From Bacteroidota bacterium (GTDB lineage Bacteria > Bacteroidota > Bacteroidia > Bacteroidales > 4484-276): a stretch of DNA of 6,124 bases. Location: the NCBI GenBank assembly GCA_013203545.1, contig JABMQA010000248.1, forward strand, positions 1-6,124. The letters are read 5' to 3'. Position numbers and translations under genes: made by a program. The notes under the pieces are model-generated. The model searched no databases. It saw only the letters and a program-made list of their open reading frames with translations, and was not told where the DNA came from. Numbering within the stretch: position 1 is the first letter of the stretch; the number at the start of each line of letters is the position of its first letter. Shown piece after piece: positions 1 through 6,124 of this stretch.

Positions 1-1
1 A

Positions 2-937
2 TCCGAAGGGTACGCCGCCGTGATCGTTGAAAATACAATACAGGGAATAATTCTGGCCTATTACAACATTTTGCTGCAAACCGAAATCCTGAATGTGCTC
101 GAAGAGGTAAAGGGGTTATCGCGCGACAGGTATGCTTATATGAAGACCAAACAACAATTTGGCAGCGCTGTAACCTTTGATGTATTGCAGGCAAATGATG
201 CATATCTCAGTGATTCGGTAAATTATCTTCAGCAGGAACTCAACCTGCAAAATGCAACCCTGTTGCTTAAATTATTGCTTGCGCTGGATGAAAATTCGCA
301 ATTCAAACTCATCGACGAATTTAACGTTGATGTAAATGATTACATATTGGATACGCTGATGGGCAAGATGTTGAAAAGCAACAAAACCCTGCTGAATCAA
401 TATATTAACCAGAAGATCTATGAAAATTCCACAGCACTTGCAAAAGGTCATATTTATCCTTCCCTTTACCTGGGAGCAGGTGCCGATTATGCCAATTCAA
501 GGCTCAAATACACCGGACAGGATGCCGGCAATTATTACTCTTCTGGCTATTATGCCAATTTCACCCTCAGCTTTAACCTGTTTAATGGCGGGGCTACCCG
601 GCGTGCAGTTCAAAATGCCCTGATTGATGAAGATATAGGTTTAATCACCCTTGATGAATTAAAAAGGACGCTCAGTAACCAGATGCAAAATCAATACGAT
701 CTTTTTAATATCCGCAAAAATTTAATGGTTGTTGCCGAAGCCTCACGCGAAAGTACCGGATTGAATTTGCAGATCGCAGCAGAAAAGTTTAAGGCAGGCG
801 CTATCAATTCATTCAATTACAGGGATATTCAATTGAGATATCTCAATTCATCCATCCGTCGCCTGGAGGCCATTTTCAACCTTATCAACACCGAAACCGA
901 ATTACTGAGATTGACAGGGGGGATTGTTTCTGAATAG
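2..937 (+). CDS. TolC-family outer membrane efflux protein, 5'-truncated by window edge
   Basis: This is the C-terminal part of an outer-membrane factor of the TolC family, the trimeric exit duct that pairs with a periplasmic adaptor and an inner-membrane pump (RND, ABC or MFS). The frame is open to the left edge, so the GTG at 20 is not a real start; residues below count from it. Seen in the sequence: a long helical stretch with the family signature around FGSAVTFDVLQA (residues 47-58), then a short aromatic beta-strand section (about 145-190) ending in FNLFNGGATRR (185-195), the usual strand-to-helix junction with its GG. A second helical repeat carries FKAGAINSFNYRDIQL (257-272), and the tail ELLRLTGGI is typical. 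Complete family members are about 420-490 aa, so roughly 130-180 residues, including the signal peptide or lipobox, lie outside. It converges on the helicase operon and shows no functional link to it. The substrate cannot be told. Confidence 0.93.
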   Translation, partial: SEGYAAVIVENTIQGIILAYYNILLQTEILNVLEEVKGLSRDRYAYMKTKQQFGSAVTFDVLQANDAYLSDSVNYLQQELNLQNATLLLKLLLALDENSQFKLIDEFNVDVNDYILDTLMGKMLKSNKTLLNQYINQKIYENSTALAKGHIYPSLYLGAGADYANSRLKYTGQDAGNYYSSGYYANFTLSFNLFNGGATRRAVQNALIDEDIGLITLDELKRTLSNQMQNQYDLFNIRKNLMVVAEASRESTGLNLQIAAEKFKAGAINSFNYRDIQLRYLNSSIRRLEAIFNLINTETELLRLTGGIVSE

Positions 938-991
938 TATTCCAGGATAATCCCCATATCAATACCTGGTCCGTTCAATACTTGTAATTTG
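938..991. other. Convergent intergenic gap with at most a weak hairpin
   Basis: This gap separates the stop codons of the TolC-like gene (+) and the XPB helicase gene (-). It contains a 5-bp inverted repeat, CCAGG at 942-946 and CCTGG at 965-969, with a possible inner ATA/TAT extension (947-949 with 957-959). No U-tract follows on either strand. It could act as a poor bidirectional terminator, but the sequence alone does not support a firm call. Confidence 0.25.
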
Positions 992-2635
992 CTAAAAATA
1001 ACGTATTTCATATTTGTATCCCTGCTCTACAAGAAACATCTGCCGATTGATACTAAAATCCTGCTCAGTTGTTCCCTGCGAAACCAAAGTGTAGAAATGT
1101 GACCGCTTTTTCTTTGGTCGTAAAATACGTCCGAGCCTTTGGGCTTCTTCCTGTCGCGAGCCATAAGTTCCTGAAACCTGAATTAGTACGCTTGCATCAG
1201 GTAGGTCAACTGCAAAATTCGCTACTTTTGACACAACCAGTACTTTCAGTTCACCGTGCCTGAATTTATTATAAAGCATTTCGCGTTCTTCATTTTTCGT
1301 TTTACCTGTTATAATGGGAATATTCAAATCCCTTGCTATTTTTTCAATCTGACTAATATACTGACCAATAACTAAAATTTGATCATCAAAATGATTCTCT
1401 ATCAATTCCACCACCAATCTAATCTTCATTTGGTTTTCGGCCGCTATGCGAAATTTTCCACGCCGGTTCGAAAGTGCATATTCCATTTCTATCTTTTCAT
1501 CCATCGGAATACGATATTCAGTGCAATATGCTTCGGCGATAAATCCTTTGTTTTCCAAAACCTTCCATGGCACATCGTATCTTTTGGGGCCTATAAGTGC
1601 AAAAACCTCATCCTCCTTACCATCCTCACGAACCAAAGTTGCTGTAAGCCCCATACGACGTTTTGCTTGTATCCCCACTGTAGCACGAAAAACTGGGGCA
1701 GGTAGCAAGTGAACTTCATCGTAAAGTATCAGCCCCCAATTTTGAAGCGTAAACAGATCAAGGTTAAAAAATTTATCATCCTTGCTTTTTCGGTATGTAA
1801 GCATCTGATAGGTGGTGACTGTAATTGGTTTAATAACCTTGTTCAAACCCGTAAACTCGCCAATATCCTCAGGGTCTATATCTGTTTTTGAAATCAACTC
1901 ATCGCGCCATTGATGAACCGATACATTATTGGTAGTAATAATCAATGTGTGATTTGATATTCGTGAAATTGTACCCAAACCAATAATAGTTTTTCCGGAA
2001 CCGCAGGGCAACACAATAATACCATTTCCCCCGGTTTCGCGGCCTGAATGATAAAATGCCTCAACTGCCTCGCTTTGGTAATCGCGTAGTTTGAAAACAT
2101 TTCCCTCGTGGTCGGTATCAAGTAGTTTTAGGCTAAAATGATCGCCTTTGGTATAGCCACAAAGGTCTTTTACGGGGTAACCTATTTTTACCAAAGCATG
2201 CTTTACATCTCCCCTGTTGGTGAGGTCAATAAGTAAACCATTGCTTATCGTATCACGCCAATATTTTGTCAATTTCTCTTCGTGCAATACACGATCGAAT
2301 ATTATCTTGGAATTGATTTCGAGCAGCAAAAAACCATTTTTATATGGACGCAGGATTAGCTTTCCATAAGTCGAGTACCAGTCTTTGATGTCCGCCAATA
2401 CATTTTGAGGTATATCGTAGCGCGAAAAACCTTTTAAACCTTCTGTAATTTCTTCAAGTTTAATATCAAGTGCTGCCGCATTCCAGAGGGACAATGGTGT
2501 AATCCGATAGGTATGAATAAATTCAGGCGATTTTTCAAGTTCTGCAAAAGAAGCCAGAAAATCGCGGCAGTATGCATATTTTTCATGCTTTACTTCAACC
2601 ATCAAAGTGTGGTCACTTTGTATTATTAATGGCAT
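992..2635 (-). CDS. xpb: XPB/Rad25-type DNA repair helicase (SF2)
   Basis: ATP-dependent superfamily 2 DNA translocase/helicase of the XPB (ERCC3/Rad25) family, presumably cytoplasmic and acting on damaged or unusual duplex DNA. Seen, by residue: an N-terminal domain starting at once with PLIIQSDHTLMVEV (2-15) and running to about 105, the accessory domain of bacterial XPBs; RDYQ (184-187); Walker A LPCGSGKT (209-216); motif Ia around 231-247; TTYQML (274-279); Walker B DEVH (306-309); motif III TAT (331-333) followed by the XPB hallmark RED (336-338); a short thumb-like insert about 370-405; motif IV near 418-434; motif V VVSKVANFAVDLP (467-479); and motif VI QEEAQRLGRILR (495-506), with its arginine fingers. 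The tail EQDFSINRQMFLVEQGY is also typical. All catalytic motifs are present and the length is normal for bacterial XPB (about 550 aa). The ATG at 2635 is well placed because the domain begins at residue 2. It is the last gene of the operon, 12 bases after the 563-aa gene, with no clear Shine-Dalgarno, so it is probably translated from a shared message. Confidence 0.95.
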   Translation of the reverse strand: MPLIIQSDHTLMVEVKHEKYAYCRDFLASFAELEKSPEFIHTYRITPLSLWNAAALDIKLEEITEGLKGFSRYDIPQNVLADIKDWYSTYGKLILRPYKNGFLLLEINSKIIFDRVLHEEKLTKYWRDTISNGLLIDLTNRGDVKHALVKIGYPVKDLCGYTKGDHFSLKLLDTDHEGNVFKLRDYQSEAVEAFYHSGRETGGNGIIVLPCGSGKTIIGLGTISRISNHTLIITTNNVSVHQWRDELISKTDIDPEDIGEFTGLNKVIKPITVTTYQMLTYRKSKDDKFFNLDLFTLQNWGLILYDEVHLLPAPVFRATVGIQAKRRMGLTATLVREDGKEDEVFALIGPKRYDVPWKVLENKGFIAEAYCTEYRIPMDEKIEMEYALSNRRGKFRIAAENQMKIRLVVELIENHFDDQILVIGQYISQIEKIARDLNIPIITGKTKNEEREMLYNKFRHGELKVLVVSKVANFAVDLPDASVLIQVSGTYGSRQEEAQRLGRILRPKKKRSHFYTLVSQGTTEQDFSINRQMFLVEQGYKYEIRYF

Positions 2636-2647
2636 TAAACTTATTGA

Positions 2648-4339
2648 TTATTGAATATTTTTAATTGAAACGATATAATCAGCTTTGAGTTTGCTGATAA
2701 TGTCACCAACCCTCTTTTCCAGTTTTTTATGGAACTTGAGCGTACACCTGTCAGCGTCGTAAAATTCAAGTAGTTTTTCTTCCATGCATTTCAATAATAA
2801 CTCCTTATAGAATTCTTGATTATCAATGGAATATATAATGTATGTATCGGAAGAAATATTTACCCTTTCCTTTGTTCTTGCTTTTAAAACAGTTTTATCT
2901 TTGGTGGCAAATATCGTATTTGAACCTTTTGGCGCAAGTGTAAACTTTTCATCTTTATGATTAATAAGCACAGGTACTTTGCCGGAAACCATTAGATTTT
3001 CATGCAGGCTTAATCCATCTTTTATCAATGAAAATTTGTTGTTTATTACATGTTCTGCTTCAAGCCTATCCTTGGTATCGCTGTTTTCGTAAAGGTCCAA
3101 TCTGGAATAAAGCACAAATTTGTTGGTCTGTTCCATCCATTCGCTCAACTCTATCCGAACATTTGCAGGTATCGGATTGGACAATATTTCTTCCAGTTGG
3201 CCGATAATGTTTGCTTCTGTATTATCGGCATGGTATTTTATAATTTTTTTCTTATTCAAACGTAACACCAGATGAGGTTCTTCGGTAATGGTATCACTTA
3301 TGTCGATAAATGCTCTTGCAATTGATGCCGGGTAAATAGGCGCTTCAATTATCAAATCAAAATTGGGTTGCAAAGTGGCTTTTACGGGATAATCTTTTTG
3401 ATGATAATTTTCTAAGCGGTAATTAACTTTAAAAGCTTTGAGTTTATTGGAAACAGGGTAAATTTCAGTGCTGAAATCCTTATCATAAGCAACATCAACA
3501 AAACCCAATATTAAAGGGATGTATTCAAGAAAACGCTCGGCCCATCGTCCCTCAACCCTTTCGAAAACGTCGGCATCGTTTTCATTAATCTGTATTCCGC
3601 TATTGTACCTGTCAGTATCTTCAATCCTAACTTCTTTAATACCGGCATACCGTGACTTATTAGTTGTCCATTTATCCCATTTAATTTTATCAGGGATAAG
3701 AAATAATGGAAACACTTGTTTAAGATATTTTATCAACGACTGAGTGGCATACCACTCTCCGGCAGGTAATTGACTTAATATATCTAACATATACCTACGT
3801 GCAACGTCAAATTTTATGTGATGCATTATGTCATAATTACCCCTTCCTTTAAATTTATCTAAACGAGAATGATATTTCATTGTACAAAATTCATTATCAA
3901 CATTATCGTATTTGTCAATAATTGCTCCTAAAAGTTTTTCATCCTGTTTGTATGGAGACAATCCGAGATATTTCTCAAATTCTTTAAAATTTACATTAAT
4001 ATGATTATCAGGGTACGAAGGCTCACTACTGTAATATCCAACATATTCCCCTTTTGTATCATACACTACAAGTCCTAATTTATACACAACACTATCGATA
4101 AAATCAATGTAATCAGACTCACCATACTCTTTTATGTTGTTAATAACATCTTTATTACCAAAAGCCTTAGCTATTTTACGTAAATCTGTTTTCGAAATAT
4201 CATTATTACGGTGGCTACGCTTTGGGTAATTGTTAAAACAAAAATCAACAAATGTAACCAGGTCCTTGCGCAAGTTGTAGGAACAACTTACAACATCTAA
4301 ACCTTCTATATCAGCCTTTTCTAATTTAATGCGCTTCAT
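2648..4339 (-). CDS. Helicase-associated protein with Helicase_C_3-like domain, XPB partner
   Basis: A 563-aa protein with no enzymatic motif that I can see, recognisable as a helicase-associated protein of the type encoded beside bacterial XPB. Residues 1-170 are unrecognised, AT-rich in coding and full of Asn, Asp, Lys and Tyr. Residues about 172-310 look like the winged-helix region of such proteins: a helix at 177-190, LPAGEWY (191-197), then W264-A-E-R-F-L and a strand ending near VNYRLE (305-310). Residues about 322-412 are the best recognised part: LQPNFDLIIEAP (323-334), HLVLRL (356-361), IPANV (390-394) and W401, the pattern of the Helicase_C_3 (PF13625-type) domain. It aligns with the N-terminus of the neighbouring XPB. 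Residues 430-563 appear to be a beta-rich part followed by a mixed alpha/beta tail. The ATG at 4339 lies 4 bases after the upstream stop, with AGGG just before it, so the two are probably translationally coupled. The likely role, by inference, is loading or regulating XPB. Confidence 0.75.
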   Translation of the reverse strand: MKRIKLEKADIEGLDVVSCSYNLRKDLVTFVDFCFNNYPKRSHRNNDISKTDLRKIAKAFGNKDVINNIKEYGESDYIDFIDSVVYKLGLVVYDTKGEYVGYYSSEPSYPDNHINVNFKEFEKYLGLSPYKQDEKLLGAIIDKYDNVDNEFCTMKYHSRLDKFKGRGNYDIMHHIKFDVARRYMLDILSQLPAGEWYATQSLIKYLKQVFPLFLIPDKIKWDKWTTNKSRYAGIKEVRIEDTDRYNSGIQINENDADVFERVEGRWAERFLEYIPLILGFVDVAYDKDFSTEIYPVSNKLKAFKVNYRLENYHQKDYPVKATLQPNFDLIIEAPIYPASIARAFIDISDTITEEPHLVLRLNKKKIIKYHADNTEANIIGQLEEILSNPIPANVRIELSEWMEQTNKFVLYSRLDLYENSDTKDRLEAEHVINNKFSLIKDGLSLHENLMVSGKVPVLINHKDEKFTLAPKGSNTIFATKDKTVLKARTKERVNISSDTYIIYSIDNQEFYKELLLKCMEEKLLEFYDADRCTLKFHKKLEKRVGDIISKLKADYIVSIKNIQ

Positions 4340-4343
4340 TACT

Positions 4344-5801
4344 TTACCCTATGATTTCTTTGATCATATATCCTGCCCTTGTTAACATGGCATCAATTTT
4401 TTTCCGGTTATTTACAGGAAAAGCGTAATAATTGTCTGTCAGTTTTACAAGTTCAGACGGATCTGTGAATTTCTTTTCCAGCATCAACCGAACCGACAAG
4501 TCGGTGACTTTTGCCACAAGCAAATTGCGATGTATTATTCGCTTTCCGTATAAACTTTTGTGAGTCTTGTGGGCATGTAAAAACTGGGAAAGTTTGTTGC
4601 ATAAATTATCATAAATTTCATTATCCTGTAACTTTTTGATGTTTTTGGTAATCAATTCCAAAGATGGTTCAATTAATGTTTTACCATCTTTAACAAAAAA
4701 TATTGCTGATCTTGACAAAACCTCCAATTCCGGGAATGGAACCCTATAGATATCCAATTCCATTTTGCCATTCACATCCGAAATATACTCATTGGGTTCT
4801 GCGACAGCAGAATATGTTTGTTGCGTGTTTTGAAATAGCTTATTGTCTGCTGGGTGTTTGCATAATATCCCACAGTCATAAGCAACTTCGCAAACATCTG
4901 CCCCCCGTAATTTGAATTTTGTGCCAAAAAGGCAAATTTTAATGATTGTATCAATTTCATCAGAATTAAACCAAATATTCGATTTTAGGGAATCGAACAA
5001 ATCTGTTACAATACTGATAAGGAATGTGGTTTCAGAGATATTCTTAATCGATGTATCATTTTCCTTGAGTTTTTGCTCAAATAATTTTTTCTTAAGCATA
5101 GACATACTGAAAGCATTTGCCCCAACTTTTAATATTCCGGATTTCGCACCGATGCTATTCTCCAATACCCGGACTAATTCTTCACGAAGCAATTTAGAGC
5201 TGACAATGCCGGTTACCTCCTCCTTTTTAGAAAATAATATCTGGGGGAGGTACTTAACAAATTCGTCGGGAAAGTAGAAATAGGTTTGCTCCAGTTTTGA
5301 TTTTGCATTAAAATCAACAAAAAAAGCTGGGAGTAATACTCCTTTACAAACTAACTTTTCAACAACTTCTTTATATAAATCCTTGTAATTTTGATTAAAG
5401 GTAAAATAGTAGGTACGGGCATCGAACTCTTCACGATAAATTGACCCGAAAAAGCGAACATCAGGTATTCTGCCCATAGAGCTCATAATATACAGTGCTA
5501 CAACTTCTTTCATAGAAAGGCTTTCGAGCATCTTTTCAAGTCCTGAATTCTGCAAAATATAATGAGATAGTAAATTTGAATCTACATTCACTGAGGATGG
5601 GAATTTCCTGTTTTTACAGATTTGTTTTACATCAGCATTTGAGATATATAAATATGCTTTTGAAACAATGTCCTTTTTTTCATTTGCTGTTAACTGATCT
5701 TTCCTAAAGTAGCTTGATATCATAATTCCTTCTGTTGTAATCCTAATAGGTGCTGATAATATTGATTTCTGAATAAAAATTGTTCCAATATCATAATTCA
5801 A
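4344..5801 (-). CDS. Uncharacterised protein, first gene of the XPB operon
   Basis: I do not recognise this 485-aa protein with certainty. It has no signal peptide, no clear membrane segment and no NTPase or nuclease motif, so it is probably cytoplasmic. Residues about 90-185 (LESLSMKEVVALYIM, then GVLLPAF, then FPDEFVKYLP) have the rhythm of the N-terminal helical/winged-helix part of XPB-linked helicase-associated proteins: a helix, a hydrophobic core, 'lower-left-arm' LL-P, then a P-x-E-x-x-x-L. The C-terminus (about 423-482; LLVAKVTD, then LTDNYYAF, then AMLTRAGYMI) resembles the closing alpha/beta unit of the same proteins. That similarity is from memory and weak. A cluster C304, C310, C314, H316 could bind metal. 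The annotated start is a TTG at 5801, just below an in-frame stop at 5817-5819; an ATG at 5723 (residue 27) has a much better ribosome site and would give 459 aa. It leads the operon and probably works with the two downstream products. Confidence 0.6.
   Translation of the reverse strand: MNYDIGTIFIQKSILSAPIRITTEGIMISSYFRKDQLTANEKKDIVSKAYLYISNADVKQICKNRKFPSSVNVDSNLLSHYILQNSGLEKMLESLSMKEVVALYIMSSMGRIPDVRFFGSIYREEFDARTYYFTFNQNYKDLYKEVVEKLVCKGVLLPAFFVDFNAKSKLEQTYFYFPDEFVKYLPQILFSKKEEVTGIVSSKLLREELVRVLENSIGAKSGILKVGANAFSMSMLKKKLFEQKLKENDTSIKNISETTFLISIVTDLFDSLKSNIWFNSDEIDTIIKICLFGTKFKLRGADVCEVAYDCGILCKHPADNKLFQNTQQTYSAVAEPNEYISDVNGKMELDIYRVPFPELEVLSRSAIFFVKDGKTLIEPSLELITKNIKKLQDNEIYDNLCNKLSQFLHAHKTHKSLYGKRIIHRNLLVAKVTDLSVRLMLEKKFTDPSELVKLTDNYYAFPVNNRKKIDAMLTRAGYMIKEIIG
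4347..4350 (-). promoter_or_regulatory. Weak Shine-Dalgarno before the 563-aa gene
   Basis: AGGG on the - strand ends 7 bases before the ATG at 4339 and overlaps the last codon of the upstream gene, whose TAA stop (4346-4344) lies between them. This arrangement suits termination-reinitiation coupling between the first two operon genes. The match is only four bases, so it could be chance. Confidence 0.35.
5727..5733 (-). promoter_or_regulatory. Shine-Dalgarno-like site that may decide the start of the 485-aa gene
   Basis: AGAAGGA on the - strand lies 3 bases before an in-frame ATG at 5723-5721 (Met27). The TTG at 5801 has nothing comparable upstream. If used, the protein loses 26 residues and the leader from the predicted promoter grows to about 100 bases. 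The intervening codons still read as plausible protein, so the case is open. Confidence 0.35.
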
Positions 5802-5829
5802 TACTGCGACATCCGATTAATTGAATTGG

Positions 5830-5837
5830 CAAAAGTA
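5830..5837 (-). promoter_or_regulatory. Bacteroidota-type -7 box for the three-gene XPB operon
   Basis: Read on the - strand this is TACTTTTG, an exact match to the Bacteroidota -7 consensus TAnnTTTG. Transcription would begin about 7-8 bases further left, near 5823, leaving a leader of about 20 bases before the TTG at 5801 or about 100 bases before the ATG at 5723. No TTG/TTTG -33 element is found 17-23 bases upstream, so the promoter may be weak or need an activator. Confidence 0.5.
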
Positions 5838-5945
5838 AGAAGTTTTTCAGCATTTTGGATTTCGGGCTTTTTACCTATGGGCTATTCAAGGCTATCAAAT
5901 TTGTTAATAACCATATCTACAAATAGAGTATATAAACCGGGAAAT

Positions 5946-6004
5946 GAAAAATGCCAAAAGTCATGCTTTTGATAGTCCGATCCTGCATTTTTCGTACTTT
6001 TGGC
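5946..6004. repeat. Cluster of overlapping, mutually exclusive inverted repeats
   Basis: Three perfect inverted repeats share arms: GAAAAATGC (5946-5954) with GCATTTTTC (5985-5993), 9 bp; GCCAAAAGT (5953-5961) with ACTTTTGGC (5996-6004), 9 bp; and CAAAAG (5955-5960) with CTTTTG (5966-5971), a 6-bp hairpin with a 5-base loop. The second and third compete for the same left arm; the first and second would interleave. The right arm of the second contains the rightward -7 box, so this may be an operator or a folding leader. All arms are AT-rich, which raises the odds of chance. Confidence 0.4.
5968..6002 (+). promoter_or_regulatory. Bacteroidota-type promoter facing right
   Basis: TACTTTTG at 5995-6002 matches TAnnTTTG exactly, with TTTG at 5968-5971 as the -33 element, 23 bases away, the upper end of the accepted spacing. 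The start of transcription would be near 6009, about 70 bases before the ATG at 6079. The octamer is identical to the one facing the XPB operon. Confidence 0.45.
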
Positions 6005-6078
6005 CAGAATTATCTAAAAAACAATTAATGATTAACTAAAGTTTCGGACTTCATAAACGTCTTTTAACCAACAATTTA

Positions 6079-6124
6079 ATGTTGATAAAAAAGGCAAATA
6101 AAGTTGCACATTTCGTTGTAAATG
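6079..6124 (+). CDS. Possible start of a gene truncated by the right edge
   Basis: An ATG at 6079 opens a frame of 15 codons (MLIKKANKVAHFVVN) that is still open at the window end. It lies about 70 bases downstream of a promoter-like pair and is preceded by an A/T-rich tract without a Shine-Dalgarno, usual for Bacteroidota. Fifteen residues are too few to assign a family, and the frame could close soon after the edge. Confidence 0.3.
   Translation, partial: MLIKKANKVAHFVVN

Larger units (their letters stand above)
5802..6078. other. AT-rich divergent intergenic region
   Basis: No convincing gene on either strand. It separates the leftward XPB operon from a possible rightward gene and holds the two promoter-like boxes and the inverted-repeat cluster listed separately. 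Also present is a short imperfect tandem repeat, GGCTATTCAA (5880-5889) followed directly by GGCTATCAA (5890-5898), running into an 8-base palindrome CAAATTTG (5896-5903). I see no RNA gene, tRNA or riboswitch pattern here. Confidence 0.6.

Noticed and set aside
829..1011. 60-aa leftward frame crossing the end of the TolC-like gene and the convergent gap
   Set aside because: It is antisense to well-supported coding sequence at both ends and has no recognisable domain or start signal.
1379..1712. Two overlapping rightward frames of 88 and 108 aa inside the XPB gene
   Set aside because: Both are antisense shadows of the helicase core, whose motifs in this stretch are intact and conserved.
4912..5277. 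121-aa rightward frame opposite the 485-aa gene
   Set aside because: Antisense to a longer frame in a compact operon, with no promoter-like box and no family resemblance.
2648..5801. Search for nuclease motifs (PD-(D/E)xK, HNH, Bax1-like) in the two accessory proteins
   Set aside because: No properly spaced acidic-lysine or histidine-asparagine sets were found, so neither is called a nuclease.
992..5801. Interpretation as a DISARM, BREX or restriction-type defence locus
   Set aside because: No methylase, phospholipase D, alkaline phosphatase or Lon-like partner is present in the window, and the helicase is clearly of the XPB type.
5798..5812. Four-codon mini-frame (ATG TCG CAG TAT TGA, - strand) whose stop overlaps the TTG start of the 485-aa gene
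   Set aside because: It could couple translation, but such short frames are frequent by chance and there is no ribosome site before it.
5880..5903. Short tandem repeat GGCTATTCAA/GGCTATCAA beside palindrome CAAATTTG
   Set aside because: Only two imperfect units of 9-10 bases in AT-rich DNA; noted in the intergenic entry but not strong enough for a site call.

Overview
The window most likely comes from a member of the Bacteroidota. It is AT-rich, it carries a TolC-family outer-membrane protein, so the cell is Gram-negative, and two intergenic octamers match the Bacteroidota -7 promoter element TAnnTTTG. Shine-Dalgarno signals are mostly weak or absent, which also fits. No RNA gene, insertion sequence, CRISPR array or integrase was seen.

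Layout: (1) Positions 2-937 on the + strand hold the C-terminal two thirds of a TolC-type outer-membrane efflux factor; its start lies beyond the left edge. (2) A 54-base convergent gap follows, with no convincing terminator. (3) From 5801 leftwards to 992, three genes on the - strand form one compact operon, with gaps of 4 and 12 bases. In order of transcription they are a 485-aa protein of unknown function (4344-5801), a 563-aa protein with a Helicase_C_3-like (helicase-associated) domain (2648-4339), and a 547-aa XPB/Rad25-type superfamily 2 DNA helicase with all its motifs intact (992-2635). (4) About 280 bases of AT-rich intergenic DNA (5802-6078) carry a -7-like box facing the operon, a -33/-7-like pair facing right, and a knot of overlapping inverted repeats. 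(5) An open frame starts at 6079 and runs off the right edge.

How the genes may work together: bacterial XPB homologues unwind or remodel duplex DNA. In mycobacteria the XPB gene sits directly downstream of a larger helicase-associated gene (Rv0862c-Rv0861c, recalled from memory). Here the same order is kept, but the accessory role appears to be carried by two adjacent proteins. The domain at the N-terminus of the XPB protein aligns by eye, without gaps over most of its length, with a segment of the 563-aa protein. The two C-terminal regions of the accessory proteins may also be related. The simplest reading is a dedicated three-component XPB complex for DNA repair, or possibly for defence, in which two accessory proteins guide or regulate the helicase. 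No nuclease, methylase or toxin motif was found, so the purpose of the system cannot be read from this window.
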